A stretch of DNA of 64,000 nucleotides from Cervus elaphus (GCF_910594005.1 NC_057848.1:132504155-132568154); one strand, 5' to 3'. Shown: positions 45,301-56,329, counted from the first letter of the stretch. Numbers and translations: made by a program. The notes: a model not told the origin generated them from the sequence alone.

Positions 45301-46205
45301 AAACTATAAAACTCATAGAGGAAAGCACAGGCAAAACACTCTGACATAAATCACAGCAGGATCCTCTATGACCCACCTCCTAGAGTAATGGAAATAAAAG
45401 CAAAAATAAGCAAATGGGACCTAATTAAACTTAAAAGCTTTTGCACAACAAAGGAAACTATAAGCAAGGTGAAAAGACAGCCTTCAGAATGGGAGAAAAT
45501 AATAGCAAACGAAGCAACTGACAATGAATTAATCTCAAAAATATACAATCAGCTCATGCAGCTCAATTCCAGAAAAATAAATGACCCAATCAAAAAATGG
45601 GCCAAAGATCTAAACAGACATTTCTCCAAAGAAGACATACAGATGGCTAACAAACACATGAAAAGATGCTCAACATCATTCATTATCAGAGAAATGCAAA
45701 TCAAAACCACAATGAGGTGCCACATCACGTCAGTCAGAATGGCTGCTATCAAAAAGTCTACAAACAATAAATGCTGGAGAGGGTGTGGAGAAAAGGGAAC
45801 TCTTTTGCAGTGTTGGTGGGAATGCAAACTAATACAGCCACTATGGAGAACAGTGTGGATATTCCTTAAAAAACTGGAAATAGAACTGTCATATGACCCA
45901 ACAATCCCACTGCTGGGCATACACACCGAGGAAACCAGAATTGAAAGAGACACGTGTACCCCAATGTTCATCACAGCAATGTTTACAATAGCCAGGACAT
46001 GGAAGCAGTGGAGATGTCCATCAGCAGACAAATGGATAAGAAAGTAGTGGTACATATACACAGTGGAATATTACTCAGCCATTAAAAAAATACATTTGAA
46101 TCAGTTTTAATGAGGTGGATGAAACTGGAGCCTATTATACAGAGTTAAGTAAGCCAGAAAGAAAAACACCAATACAGTGTACTAATGCATATATATGGAA
46201 TTTAG
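42398..46205 (+). pseudogene. L1 ORF2 (endonuclease/reverse transcriptase), disabled
   Basis: First frame 42398-43174 keeps a complete AP-type endonuclease: Asn13/15 in NVNGLN, Glu42 (QESH), Asp144 and Asn146 (GDFN), Asp204 (SRIDH), and Asp228-His229 (SDHN). It then stops after residue 258. RT pieces follow in 43669-43941 (KSPGPDGF), 43989-44186 (HDQVGF) and an intact FADD at 44473-44484. The C-terminal part is in 44751-45146 and 45388-46047. The zinc-knuckle His codon is CAG (Gln, 45808-45810). Several stops and frameshifts prevent a full product. Confidence 0.9.
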
Positions 46206-46561
46206 AAAGATGGTAATGATAACCCTATATGTGAGACAGCAAAAGAGACACAGATGTATAGAACAGTCTTTTGGACTCTGTGGGAGAAGGCAAGGGTGGG
46301 ATTATTTGAGCGAATTGCATTGAAACATGTATATTTTCATATGTGAACAGATCACCAATCTAGGTTTGATGCATGAGACAGGGTGCTCAGGGCTGGTGCA
46401 CTGGGATGACCCAGGTGGATGGTATGGGGAGGGAGGTGGGAGGTGCATTCAGGATGGGGAACACATATATACCCATAGCTGCTTCATGTCAATGTGTGGC
46501 AAAAACCATTACAATGTTGTGAAGTAATTAGCCTCCAATTAGAATAAATAAATTAAAAAAA

Positions 46562-46618
46562 TTCATATCTGCACTCACCATCTGCAGTGATTTTGGAGCC
46601 CAAGGGCGGGGGTGGGAA
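46562..46618. other. 57-bp sequence between L1 tail and right SINE part
   Basis: Contains a ~30-bp minus-strand BovB piece (CACCATCTGCAGTGATTTTG onward, 46577-46601) and a G-rich end. Could be an L1 3' transduction or debris from an earlier insertion. Confidence 0.6.
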
Positions 46619-46698
46619 GATCTTCCCAACTCAGGGATCAAACCAGGGTCTCCTGAAATGCAGACAGATTTTTTCTTGTCTGAGCCACCAGGGAAGCC
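46619..46698 (-). mobile_element. Bov-tA SINE, right part (tRNA head)
   Basis: Begins at GATCTTCCCA, where the left part at 37865-38017 stops, and ends at 'ccagggaagccc'. Its outer flank CATATCATAAATGTGTAG is shared with the SINE at 36.4 kb. Confidence 0.85.
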
Positions 46699-46785
46699 CA
46701 TATCATAAATGTGTAGATATATATGTATCACATCATATATGTATAGATATATAATTATAAATGATGTATATATATAGTAGTAAAG
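46699..46785. repeat. AT-rich simple repeat
   Basis: TA-rich DNA closely resembling the start of 36398-36450. Confidence 0.85.
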
Positions 46786-46786
46786 A

Positions 46787-46853
46787 GCTTCCCTGGTAGG
46801 CTACAGTCCATGGAGTCGCAAAGAGTCAGACATGACAGAGTGATTAATACACA
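46787..46853 (+). mobile_element. Internally deleted Bov-tA SINE
   Basis: First ~12 bp of the tRNA head joined to the last ~55 bp of the SINE. Similar class of deletion to 20271-20410. Confidence 0.8.
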
Positions 46854-46859
46854 CATAGT

Positions 46860-47265
46860 AATAGTATGATATAAATATATTGTAAATATAATAATTATTA
46901 CTATTTTTGACTCATGCTTTCTTATAAAATGTAGAGCTGGCTTGAGGAGCCATGTTGAAAAGGAAATTAATAGGTAGTAAATGACATCAAATCATTAGAG
47001 CAATTAAGAAATCATGAATACGGCAATTCTGTAATTAAGGGTTGTTTCATGGAGCATACACCACACATTCCTGATATTTCAAAGCAAGATAAATGACCTT
47101 TCATTTATTACTGTTTTTTTTTAATGGATGATCAGTAACTATCAGGCTCTGTGTTGGCTATGATGATGACTAAGGAAGCAAACATTTAGCCCACGTGTAA
47201 CCCATATTCACAGCAAGGCCCCAGCTTTTAAGTGTTCCACCTAAGGGTAGTCTCCAACTTACTGC
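46860..47265. other. No recognised feature
   Basis: AT-rich unique DNA with no supportable feature. Confidence 0.4.
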
Positions 47266-47269
47266 CAAG

Positions 47270-47735
47270 TGCCAGAAATGACTCAGCACTGAAAAAGTGT
47301 GAGCTCTGGCATCAGACTTCTTAGGTTCTAATCCCAGTTCCACTCCTCCATATCTATGTGTTTCTTAGCCTCTTTATGCTTCCATATTCTTGTCTGTTAA
47401 ATGAAGATGGAAATAGCACTAGCCTCAAGAACTTGGTAAAGCCAGGGTCAGTAAATTTTGGCCTGCTGGCTAAATTCGGCTTGCAGTCATTTTTGTAAAT
47501 AAAGTTTTATTGGAACACAGGCAAATCCATGTGTTTGCTTTGCCACTTTCAGAGCTGAACAGTGTTACAGAGACATTATAGTCTACAAAACTGAAACCAA
47601 CTTACTATCTGTCCATTTACAGAAGAAAAGCTTTACCTACCCCTGACTTACAGGAATTACAAAATATAATGCACATAAGTGTGCATTCTGGTTCCTGTCA
47701 CATCATAAATACTCAGTGGATATTAATGATTAACT
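47270..47735 (+). mobile_element. MIR split by a hAT MITE
   Basis: MIR 5' and core part at 47270-47440; tail at about 47650-47735 ('catcataaatactcagtggatatt'). A hAT element lies between them. Confidence 0.75.
47443..47645 (+). mobile_element. hAT-Charlie MITE
   Basis: Ends CAGGGTCAGTAAA and CTACCCCTG, with an internal 'tttgtaaataaagttttattggaacacag'. Same family as 7447-8004. Confidence 0.8.
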
Positions 47736-47739
47736 TTCT

Positions 47740-48409
47740 CTAATGCACCAAATGTAAGAACCATTCACTGAGGCCTAAAATATACAGTTAATCTCCACAA
47801 ACAATGTGGATCTGAATGTATTTCTGTAACATTCGGAAAGTCAGTATAATATCACTCTACACTATCATTTCCCTGGTATTTAGTTATTTCTTTTATTGAT
47901 TCATTCATGCACTGAGGTGTTGTGTCCTAGTTGTGTCCACATATGTGGTATACTTAAATAGGTTTAGTGGGCCAGTAATCTATGAGCATCTACCTGACTG
48001 ATATTCATGTGGGGAAGGGGCCAGAAGATATTCAGCACCTGGGGAGAGATGGTGAAGCCAGTGTCAGAGTATGTCGTGTGGTCCTTGGTTCTGTGTCTGA
48101 ACCCCTTCAAGAGAAACTCTGCTCTAACCTGACTATGTGAGAGAGCAGAGCTTGCTTACTCTGCCTCTTATGTCAGGGACAAATTAGGAAAAACAAGGAA
48201 GAAAAAGGCAGAGGGGCATTCCTCCTCAGCATGGTGTGCAACATGGTTGCAGCTCATTCTGGAGGCATCAGGAATTGGTGCCTTGGCACCACTATTCATG
48301 CTGTCTGGCACCAACAGGGGCAACAGGTGCAGTGCAGAGGGTCAAGGGGAAGACATTATTTAGCAGACACTAACAAGGTATCCTGGAGTGAGGAAACCTA
48401 AGAATTAGT
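47740..48409. other. Repeat-poor unique stretch
   Basis: No repeat recognised. Short hairpin 'ttggtgccttggcacca' at about 48276-48292. Confidence 0.45.
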
Positions 48410-48419
48410 AAGAAACCCT

Positions 48420-48632
48420 GCGTGTGTGCTAAATCATTTCAGTTGTGTCCGGCTCTTTGAGACCCTATGGACTGTAGCCCACCGGGGTCCTCTATCCATG
48501 GGATTCTCCAGGCAAGAATACTAGAGTGGGTTCCCATGCCCTCCTCCAGGGGATCTTCCTAGCCCAGGGATCAAACCCAGGTTTCCTGCATTGGCAGGCA
48601 GATTCTTTACCACTGAGTCACCAGGAAAGCCC
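48420..48632 (-). mobile_element. Bov-tA SINE
   Basis: Minus-strand SINE with a perfect 10-bp TSD AAGAAACCCT at 48410-48419 and 48633-48642. Confidence 0.95.
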
Positions 48633-48642
48633 AAGAAACCCT

Positions 48643-49220
48643 AGGGATGCCCATAAATAGTTGGGTGAAATTTTGAGGGCAGGGGCTCTTACCTTAAGGA
48701 CATGGGTAAAAATTGGTAAAATTGAAGTTTTATTGAATTCATTTTCACTCACACAAATTGAAGAGGTCTAGGGTAACTCAATTGCATATTCAGGACACAC
48801 ATGGGTATTGAGGACCCACTCTGCTTTACCCACAGAGCCCATGATTCACAAGTCTTTAAAGACCCCACTAAACCCTGAAAAGCCAAAAATAGCCATCTAG
48901 TCTTTGCCACTCTTCCTGGTGGAAGAACAAGAAGGAAACTTTAGCTCATCCTGTTCGATCATCTTGTTGTACAGATAGGAAAACTTGAGGCTCAGATGAA
49001 GCAGCATGTGAAAGTCCCCCACTTAGTTAGTGGGAAAGTCAGAAACACACACTAGTTGAAAGGCTTGTTCTGAGATGGGAAAGGAATGGTGCTAGAATGG
49101 GTCCATGTATTGGTCAAGCAGAGTCTTCTCCTGCCCTAAAGAAGTAGGGACAAGTGGACCCATTCCTACCATGTGTTGGAGTACAAATGAAGGCCCACAC
49201 GCTACCTAAAATACAAATAT
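48643..49220. other. Mostly unique, worn MIR inside
   Basis: A minus-strand MIR remnant is likely at about 48955-49080 ('gtacagataggaaaacttgaggctcagatgaag'). The rest is unrecognised. Confidence 0.5.
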
Positions 49221-49223
49221 TGG

Positions 49224-49420
49224 AATTCCCTGTTGGCCCAGTGGTTAAGAATGCGCCTTTCAATGCAGGAGGCATTGGTTTGATCCCTAGTCATGGAACT
49301 AAGATTCTACATGCCACAGAGAGCAACTAAGTCCACACACCACAACCAGAGAAGCCCCAGCACCACAACTAAGACCCAAAGACACAGTCAAATAAATAAG
49401 CAAATAAAAATAAAATATAA
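49224..49420 (+). mobile_element. CHR-type SINE
   Basis: Plus-strand CHR-2-type SINE with an (AAAT)n-like tail. Confidence 0.9.
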
Positions 49421-51063
49421 AGGTAATGAATCGAGTTACCACAAAGTGAAATAAAAAATATTTTATACTCTTATCTTGACAAATATACTTTCCTAAAAAT
49501 CTAGAAGTCCTGGTTCAAATTAGAATAGCCAGATCCCTTGGATCCATGGGCTCCTCACCTTGTATAGTAGGGTACAATTTGGGGAGAACCCAAATGAAAC
49601 TGTCTAAAACTAGAGTTCCAAGTCAGGGGTTTCTCTTGCCAGGTTCTAAGTGCTCCATGTCATGGCAGAAATTTTTATTAGGATGAGAGGGAATCACATA
49701 AAACTATTTCCAAAAGCACATATCAATGTAAGATTAGCCCCATGTTCCCTAAATCTACCCTAGCTACCTGCCTCCATTTCCCTCATGAATCCAGCTGAGC
49801 TAAAATGGAAGCAACAACCATTACAAAACATTTCAACTAATAGAGGCTCAGCCTGGTAGGTGGGAGGTAATCTTCAGGAACATCAAAGCAGAGAATTTCA
49901 GAGCCATATTGGTATAAATAATATGGGGTCAATTAAGTCAAACCTCAGGTTGAAACTTCTCTAGATGTCATCACTACAAAATAAACTCAATTCCAAAGCT
50001 CTCAGGACCACCTGAACCTCTTTGGTCTCATTTAAACTTAGAAAAGAAAAAGAAAAATCCTTCCATTCTATTGGTACTGGAAGAATGGAGCATAGATTCT
50101 CTCTGTTCAGGTTTATAAACCTTTGCCTCTGAGGCAGAAGGCTTCTTTAGGTGGTGTGGTAATTTTCCCTACTTAAAATTTAGTGATATTCTATATTATC
50201 TTAGCAATAGTAGTAGTGACCCAATTCATCTTGAAAACATACCTCTTGTCCTAATTTCATTCTTATTTCTACCACTCCTTTCTTTGCTTAGTGTCCTCGT
50301 TCCTTATTTCTGTATCCAAAGAGAAGCACTGTTCAATGTTCTTATGCTCTCAAAATGCTTTTGCTTAAAATGGGAGCCAATTACATTCACAGCAGAAGAA
50401 AATTATGGGCTTAAGTACTTTAAACACTTACAACAATGCATCTTCAAGAATGTTTCTATTAATCAACTAAGGAACTAGGACACGCAAGACCTTAAGGCAG
50501 GTCAAGCATTCCCTAAGATGGTTTATCATGAAACTATTCAAAACTACTTCACAAGTCTTTAAAAGCAATTTGGGCATCAGAAAGGTTTTTTGTTAAAAGC
50601 AATTTGGGCATCAGAAAGGTTTTTTGTTAACTAGGTGATATCAGTTGATAAGAAAGATACACAGAGTTATTTAAAAAATCTAAACAATGAAAATTGCATA
50701 GACCAGTCTATCACAGTCTTATTTGCAATTCATCAAAATCCACAGATATTTCTTGAGAAACCTTTAAGCACTTGATGCAGACAAATAGCATCTTGATTTT
50801 CAAGGACAATGACTAATCGATGCAAAATTGGTGAATGGCTTGAGAAAAAAATCAATTTCTGGTGCTAATGTGACCATATTTCTTAGTTGTTAGTTCCAAG
50901 GTGTATGTTTTTGCTTGGCTCATCCACTTACCTAAATAATGCCTCATATTTAGAATTCCATCAGTGCTTTTAAGGAAATCTGCTGGAGTTCGATTAACCT
51001 AGTCCTCATTATAAAATCTGTCTTAAAAAATAACTACCTAACATCCCTGCCTTCAAGTGGATT
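49421..51063. other. Repeat-poor unique stretch
   Basis: About 1.6 kb without a repeat I recognise, apart from a perfect 34-bp tandem duplication at 50560-50627. A 64-codon frame at plus 50284-50478 has no known motif and is not called a gene. Confidence 0.45.
50560..50627. repeat. Perfect 34-bp tandem duplication
   Basis: Units 50560-50593 and 50594-50627 are identical, starting TAAAAGCAATTTGGGCATCA. Confidence 0.98.
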
Positions 51064-51070
51064 TTAGTAT

Positions 51071-51275
51071 CGTCATGTTCATGCTCAGTTGTACCCAACT
51101 CTTTACAACCCCATGGACTGTAGCTCTCCAGGCTCCTCTGTCTGTGGGATTCTCCAGGCAAGAATACTGGGATGGGTTGCCATGCCCTCCTCCAGGGGAT
51201 CTTTGCAACCCAGGGATCGAGCCCAGGTCTCCTGTGTCTCCTGCATTTCAGGCAGATTCTTTACCCACTGAGCTA
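51071..51275 (-). mobile_element. Bov-tA SINE
   Basis: Minus-strand SINE with 7-bp TSD TTAGTAT at 51064-51070 and 51276-51282. A poly(A) of about 19 follows at 51292-51310. Confidence 0.92.
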
Positions 51276-51334
51276 TTAGTATATATGAAAGCAAAAAAAA
51301 AAAAAAAAAAGTATAAAAAATATCCCTCCACCCA

Positions 51335-52730
51335 GAGGATAGATTCTTGGAAGATGGCAGACTGAGCACAAGTTTTTTACTTCTATTTCCCTCAACTTTC
51401 TGCTGGGGTGATTCAACCAGTAAGTTAAAGCTTATGTATGTGAGTGTCTTTAGGGTGGGAGCAGGGGAGGTGGTATAGAGATGACCATGTTTTATTGTGG
51501 GGACCTGGAAGGGATCCCACACATCTGGAATCTTCAGGTTTCCCAGATGATCTTGTAGAAACCAGGCTAGGAAGAGAAGGCACCTTTGCTGCCACCTGAT
51601 TTCAATCACCAGGAGGGAGGAAATCATTTTCTTTGATCTCCCCTGGGGTAAAGAGCTCAGATGCCAAGGCTCTCTGAGAGGGCAGATGGCAGACTATAGG
51701 GATCACATAAACCTGTGGAGATCAACCTTTCTTTCCTGCTTGACACCAAATCCCCGAGCCACTCTGTTGATCCCTTGGACTGCTGCTGTGAACTGCTCCC
51801 CTTCCAGTGGGCCAAAAAATGACAGCCACTCAAAGCTCACACGTGGATAAGACTGAAATAATAGAGCTTTCAAGACCAATCAGTCCCATTGTTTCACCAG
51901 TGATTAAACATGAAAAATGGCTAACTTCACTATTCTGCAAAGCTACTATAACCTGACAAGTTCCAAAAACCTTGCTGGCAATGGTTCTGAGATTTCTCCA
52001 CTTGCCGAAATGAATCAACATGTAATTCAGAAGTCAGTTAAGAGAAATTAGCAGTTCAGAGGAGAGGCATTATCACATTAGAAGAAAACTTTAAAAAAAT
52101 CTGTGATGAGGGACTTCCCTGGTGGTCCAGGGATTAGGAACCTGCCTTCCAATGCAGGGGGCACAGGTTCAATTCACGGTCAGGGAACTAAGATCCCACA
52201 GGCCTTCTGGCAACTAAGCCCCTGCATTGCATCTAAGAGCCTAACAGTCTGTGTACTTCAAGAAGATCAAGCACAGTTTAAAAAAAAATCCCATGAGAAT
52301 TCTGATAGAAAATACAGGAAATACAACAAAAAATAATAAAGCAAAAAAAGATTTGAGAAATTGAAACAATGATTTGTGAATTTAAAGATTTCAAAGAAGT
52401 GAAAAAATGGAATTGACACTGTTGAAACCTGAATAAATTATTTGAAAGTTCAAATGTAGAAACTATCTCAAAAATTGAAACAAAACATGAAGAAATAGAA
52501 ATCATGAGTAAAAAAGAGAAAATATGTTATAGAACAAGCCAAGAGTCTTTTTGCTAAGGGTAGGATTTCTAGGAATGTAAATAAAAAGGAAGGGAAGGAA
52601 GCAGTAATTCAAGAAATTTTAGGAAAAAGCACTTATGTGAGATTCCAAAGTAATCAAGTTTTCAGATTCAAATTTGTCCTTTAGTACCAAACATGATTAA
52701 AGAGATGAAAGACACACTCCTAAAGTAACA
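51335..52730 (+). mobile_element. HAL1-like / L1 5' half relic
   Basis: Starts with an L1-type head ('gattcttggaagatggcagactgag'), then a ~700-bp 5' UTR-like region. After a SINE comes an A-rich ORF1-like coiled-coil region at about 52300-52720 whose frames are full of Lys/Glu. No ORF2 follows, which fits HAL1 (half-L1). Frames are broken. Confidence 0.6.
52111..52288 (+). mobile_element. CHR-type SINE
   Basis: Plus-strand CHR-type SINE inside the HAL1-like relic, with an A-rich tail. Confidence 0.9.
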
Positions 52731-52789
52731 GCTGGTGAATTCTAGGATCAAGTGTCTGTGGCTGAGGAGTCCATGACTGGCTTATCTAG

Positions 52790-52990
52790 ATTTTATGCTC
52801 TAAGGTCTCACAAGCTGCAATCCAGGTATCATCTAGGGTCACAGTCTCATCTAAGGTTGAACTGGGGAAGAATCTTGTTTTCAAGCTCCAAGGGCTGTTA
52901 GCAGCATTCTGTTTCTTGCAGAGGCTGTAGGAACAAGGGCTTTGGTTTCTTGGTGCTGTTGCAGGAGTCACCCTTGATTGCTTACCATAC
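52790..52990. mobile_element. Unnamed ancient mammalian repeat
   Basis: 'ggtctcacaagctgcaatccaggt' and 'cagtctcatctaaggttgaactgggg' match the family seen at 14400-14640. Confidence 0.45.
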
Positions 52991-53088
52991 AATCCTTCCC
53001 TTAGGCCAGTTTATATCATGATAACTGATTCTTCAAAGTCAGCACAAGAGAAAGTGTTGTGCAAATGGGAGTTACAATATAAGTAACA

Positions 53089-53612
53089 TAAGCTATGACA
53101 AACTTAGACAGCACATTAAAAAGCAGAGACATCACTTTGCTGAAAAAGGTCTGTATAGTCAAAGCTATGGATTTTCCAGTAGTCATGTATGGATGTGAGA
53201 GTTGGACCATATAAAGAAAGCTGAGCACCCAAGAATTGATGCTCTTTAACTGTGGTGTTGGAGAAGACTCTTGAGAGTCCCTTGGACAGCAAGGAGATCA
53301 AACCAGTCAATCCTAAAGGACATCAGTCCTGCATATTCATTGGAAGGACTTATGCTGAAGCTGAAGCTCCAGTACTTTGGCCACCTGATGTGAAGAACTG
53401 ACTTATTGGAGAAGACCCTGATGCCTGGAAAGATTGAAGGCAGGAGGAGAAGCGGACGACAGAGGATGAGATTGTTCGATGGTATCACCAACTCAATGGA
53501 CATGAGTTTGAGCAAACTTCAGGAGATAGTAAAGGACAGGGAAGACTGATGTGTTGCAATCCATGGGGTTGCAAAGAGTAGGACATGACTGAGTGACTGA
53601 ACAACAATAATC
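53089..53612 (+). mobile_element. BovB 3' end fragment
   Basis: About 520 bp of the BovB 3' part, ending ACTGAACAACAATAATC. Frameshifted. Confidence 0.93.
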
Positions 53613-53785
53613 ATACACATCTCATTATCTCATCATGTCTGCTTGTAGTTTCTTGGTCCTGGTCACACTTAAGAGGATAGTATGACATGAAGTATGAATA
53701 CTAGGAGGTAGGGCTCAGGGGAATTACCCTAGGCTCCTTTTACCACAGTTGGGGGTACATGGTTTTGATCATCTCTAAGAAATTA

Positions 53786-54128
53786 GAAGACTCTTGAGAG
53801 TCCCTTGGACAGCAAGGAGATCAAACCAGTCAATCCTAAAGGAAATCAGTCCTGAATATTCATTGGAAGGACTGATGCTGAAGCTGAAGCTCTAGTACTT
53901 TGGCCACCTGATGTGAAGAACTGACTCGTTGGAAAAGACCCTGATGTTGGGAAAGATTGAAGGTGGGAGGAGAAGCAGACGACAGAGGATGAGATGGTTG
54001 GATGGCATCACCGACTTGACGGACATGAGTTTGAGCAAGCTCTGGGACTTGGTGATAGGGAAGCCTGGTGTGCTGCAGTCCATGGGGTAACTAAGAGTCA
54101 GACATGACTGAGCGACTGAGCTGACCTG
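53786..54128 (+). mobile_element. BovB 3' end fragment
   Basis: 343 bp of BovB 3' end with a perfect 9-bp TSD AAGAAATTA at 53777-53785 and 54129-54137. An independent insertion from the neighbour at 53.1 kb. Confidence 0.95.
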
Positions 54129-54293
54129 AAGAAATTATCTAGTATAATGATTCATGACATTGACTGTAACAGCAAATAAATGTTTTCCTGATGGTCCTTC
54201 AAAATGTCTTGACTTGTCTATTACCAACAAATTTTCCCTAAGATACTGAAATATCTTAAGGGATTTAGTAATTTCCAAACAACATCAAGGGCT

Positions 54294-55621
54294 GCCACAG
54301 GACTGGAAAATGTCAGTTTTCATTGCAATCCCTCAAAAAAGGCAATGCCAAAGAATGCTCAAACTACTGCACAATTGCACTTATCTCACATGCTAGTAAA
54401 GTAAATGCTAAAAATTCTCCAAGCCAGGTTTCAACAGTACATGAACCATGAATTTCCAGATGCTCAGGCTGGATTTAAAAAAGGCAGGGGAACAAGAGAT
54501 CAAATTGCCAACATCTGTTGGATCATCAAAAAAGCAAGAGTTCCAGAAAAATATCTACTTCTGCTTTATTGACTATGATAAAGCCTTTGACTGTGTGGAT
54601 CACAATAAACTGTGGAAAATTCTGAAAGAGATGGGAATATCAGACCACCTGACTTGCCTCTTGAGAAATCTGTATGCAGGTCAGGAAGCAACAGTTAGAA
54701 CTGGACATGGAACACCAGACTGGTTCCAAATAGGAAAAGGAGAACGTCAAGGCTGTATATTGTCGCCCTACTAATTTAACTTATATGCAGAGTACATCAT
54801 GTGGAATGCTGGGCTGGATGAAGCACAGGCTGGAATCAAGATTGCTGGGAGAAATATCAATAACCTGAGATATGCAGATGACACCACCCTTATGGCAGAA
54901 ATTGAAGAAGAACTAAAGAGCCTCTTGATGAAAGTGAAAGAGGAGAGTGAAAAGCTGGCTTAAAGCTCAGCATTCAGAAAACTAAGATCATGACATCTGG
55001 TCCCATTACTTCATGGCAAATAGATGGGGAAACAGTGGAAACAGTGACAGACTTTATTTTGGGGGGCTCCAAAATCACTGCAGATGGTGATTGCAGCATG
55101 AAATTAAAAGACACTTGCTCCTTGGAAGAAAAGTTATGACCAACCTAGATAGCATATTAAAAAGCAGAGACATTACTTTGCCAACAAAAGTCCATCTAGT
55201 CAAAGCTATGGTTTTTCCAGTAGTCATCAATGGATGTGAGAGTTGGACTACAAAAAAAGCTGAGCACCGAAGAATTGATGCTTTTGGACTGTAGTGTTGG
55301 AGAAAACTCTTGAGAGTCCCTTGGACTGCAAGGAAATCCAACCAGTCCATCATAAAGGACATCAGTCCTGAATATTCATTGGAAGGACTGATGCTGAAGC
55401 TGAAGCTCCAGTGCTTTGGCTACCTGATGCGAAGAGCTGACTCATTTGAAAAGACCCTGATGCTGGGAAAGATTGAAGGCAGGAGGAGAAGGGGACAACA
55501 TAGGATGACATGGTTAGATGGCATCACTGTCTCGATGGACATGAGTTTGAGTAAGCTCCAGGAATTGGTGATGGACAGAGAAGACCGGCGTGCTGCAGTC
55601 CATGGGATCACAAAGATTTGA
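54294..55621 (+). pseudogene. BovB reverse transcriptase 3' part, disabled
   Basis: RT motifs 'FIDYDKAFDCVDH' (in frame 54448-54774) and an intact YADD (54871-54882) are present. A stop after 'SPY' near 54774 separates them, and further frameshifts follow. C-terminal frames 55091-55294 and 55310-55621. Endonuclease domain absent through 5' truncation. Confidence 0.88.
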
Positions 55622-55661
55622 ACATGACTGAGTGACTGAACTGAACTGAACTGAACTGAAA
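54294..55661 (+). mobile_element. BovB LINE, 5'-truncated 1.37 kb
   Basis: Plus-strand BovB from inside the RT domain to the repeated 'ctgaa' 3' end. Confidence 0.93.
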
Positions 55662-55671
55662 CCTTATATAC

Positions 55672-55882
55672 GGGCATCCCAGGTGGTTCTAGTAGTAGAG
55701 ACCCCACCTGCCAATGCAGGAGACACAGAAGATGCGGGTTTGATCCCTGGAGAAGAAAATGGTAACCCACTCCAGTATTCTTGCCTTGAGAATCCTATGG
55801 ACAGAGGAGCCTGGAGAGCTACAGTCCATGGGATTGTAAAGAGTCGGATATGACTGAAGTGACTTAGCACACACACATGCAT
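55672..55882 (+). mobile_element. Bov-tA SINE
   Basis: Plus-strand SINE directly after the BovB end. TSD CCTTATATAC/CCTTATTTAC at 55662-55671 and 55883-55892. Confidence 0.93.
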
Positions 55883-55892
55883 CCTTATTTAC

Positions 55893-56329
55893 ACATCATG
55901 GTTTGATATAATTTCATTTAAAATGTTTGACTACTGAACAAAATTATTGAAAACTCTCTCTGACTTCAACTCCAAGGACAGCATCTTAAACATAGGAAAA
56001 TAAGGCCTTCTGTAGGTTCTAAAAGTAGGGTTTTGTCACAAATGTAAGGACTTTAAATGGAAGTAGGCTGAAAACTGGGGTCAAGACAAGGGCTCAAGTT
56101 AATGTCTTTAAATTTCTCATAATGTATCAGTTTAGGTTTGGGATTAGCCCTGCTACCTGGGGGAGAGTTCAGTTTAAAGTAATTTACCAATGAACTCCAT
56201 AACCCCAGGGAATGTGGAGTGGGGAGCTATGGGATGGACAGAGATAAGGTCACTAGAAATTTGCTCCCAGTCTCTAATTTGAATTGGAGTCTGTAGATTG
56301 GATGTTAGGGTCCTATCATTGTTGATTTC
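55893..56329. other. Repeat-poor unique stretch
   Basis: No recognised repeat or frame. Confidence 0.4.

Larger units (their letters stand above)
38018..46561 (+). mobile_element. Ruminant L1, near full length, carrying a solo LTR
   Basis: A complete L1 layout: 5' UTR 38018-40834, ORF1 40835-42347 (split by an LTR at 41656-42236), a ~50-bp spacer, ORF2 42398-46205, 3' UTR and A-rich end near 46561. Without the LTR it is about 7.96 kb, a full-length size for ruminant L1. Flanked by GATCTTCCCA at 38008-38017 and 46619-46628, but with 57 extra bases (46562-46618) after the A-rich end. Both ORFs are broken. Confidence 0.93.

Noticed and set aside
45549..46061. 170-codon minus-strand frame
   Set aside because: Antisense shadow of L1 ORF2, repeated antisense to the L1 at 4.1-4.8 kb; no independent evidence for a protein.
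51103..51627. 174-codon minus-strand frame
   Set aside because: It runs across a Bov-tA SINE, a poly(A) run and the HAL1-like 5' region; a chance fusion of repeats.
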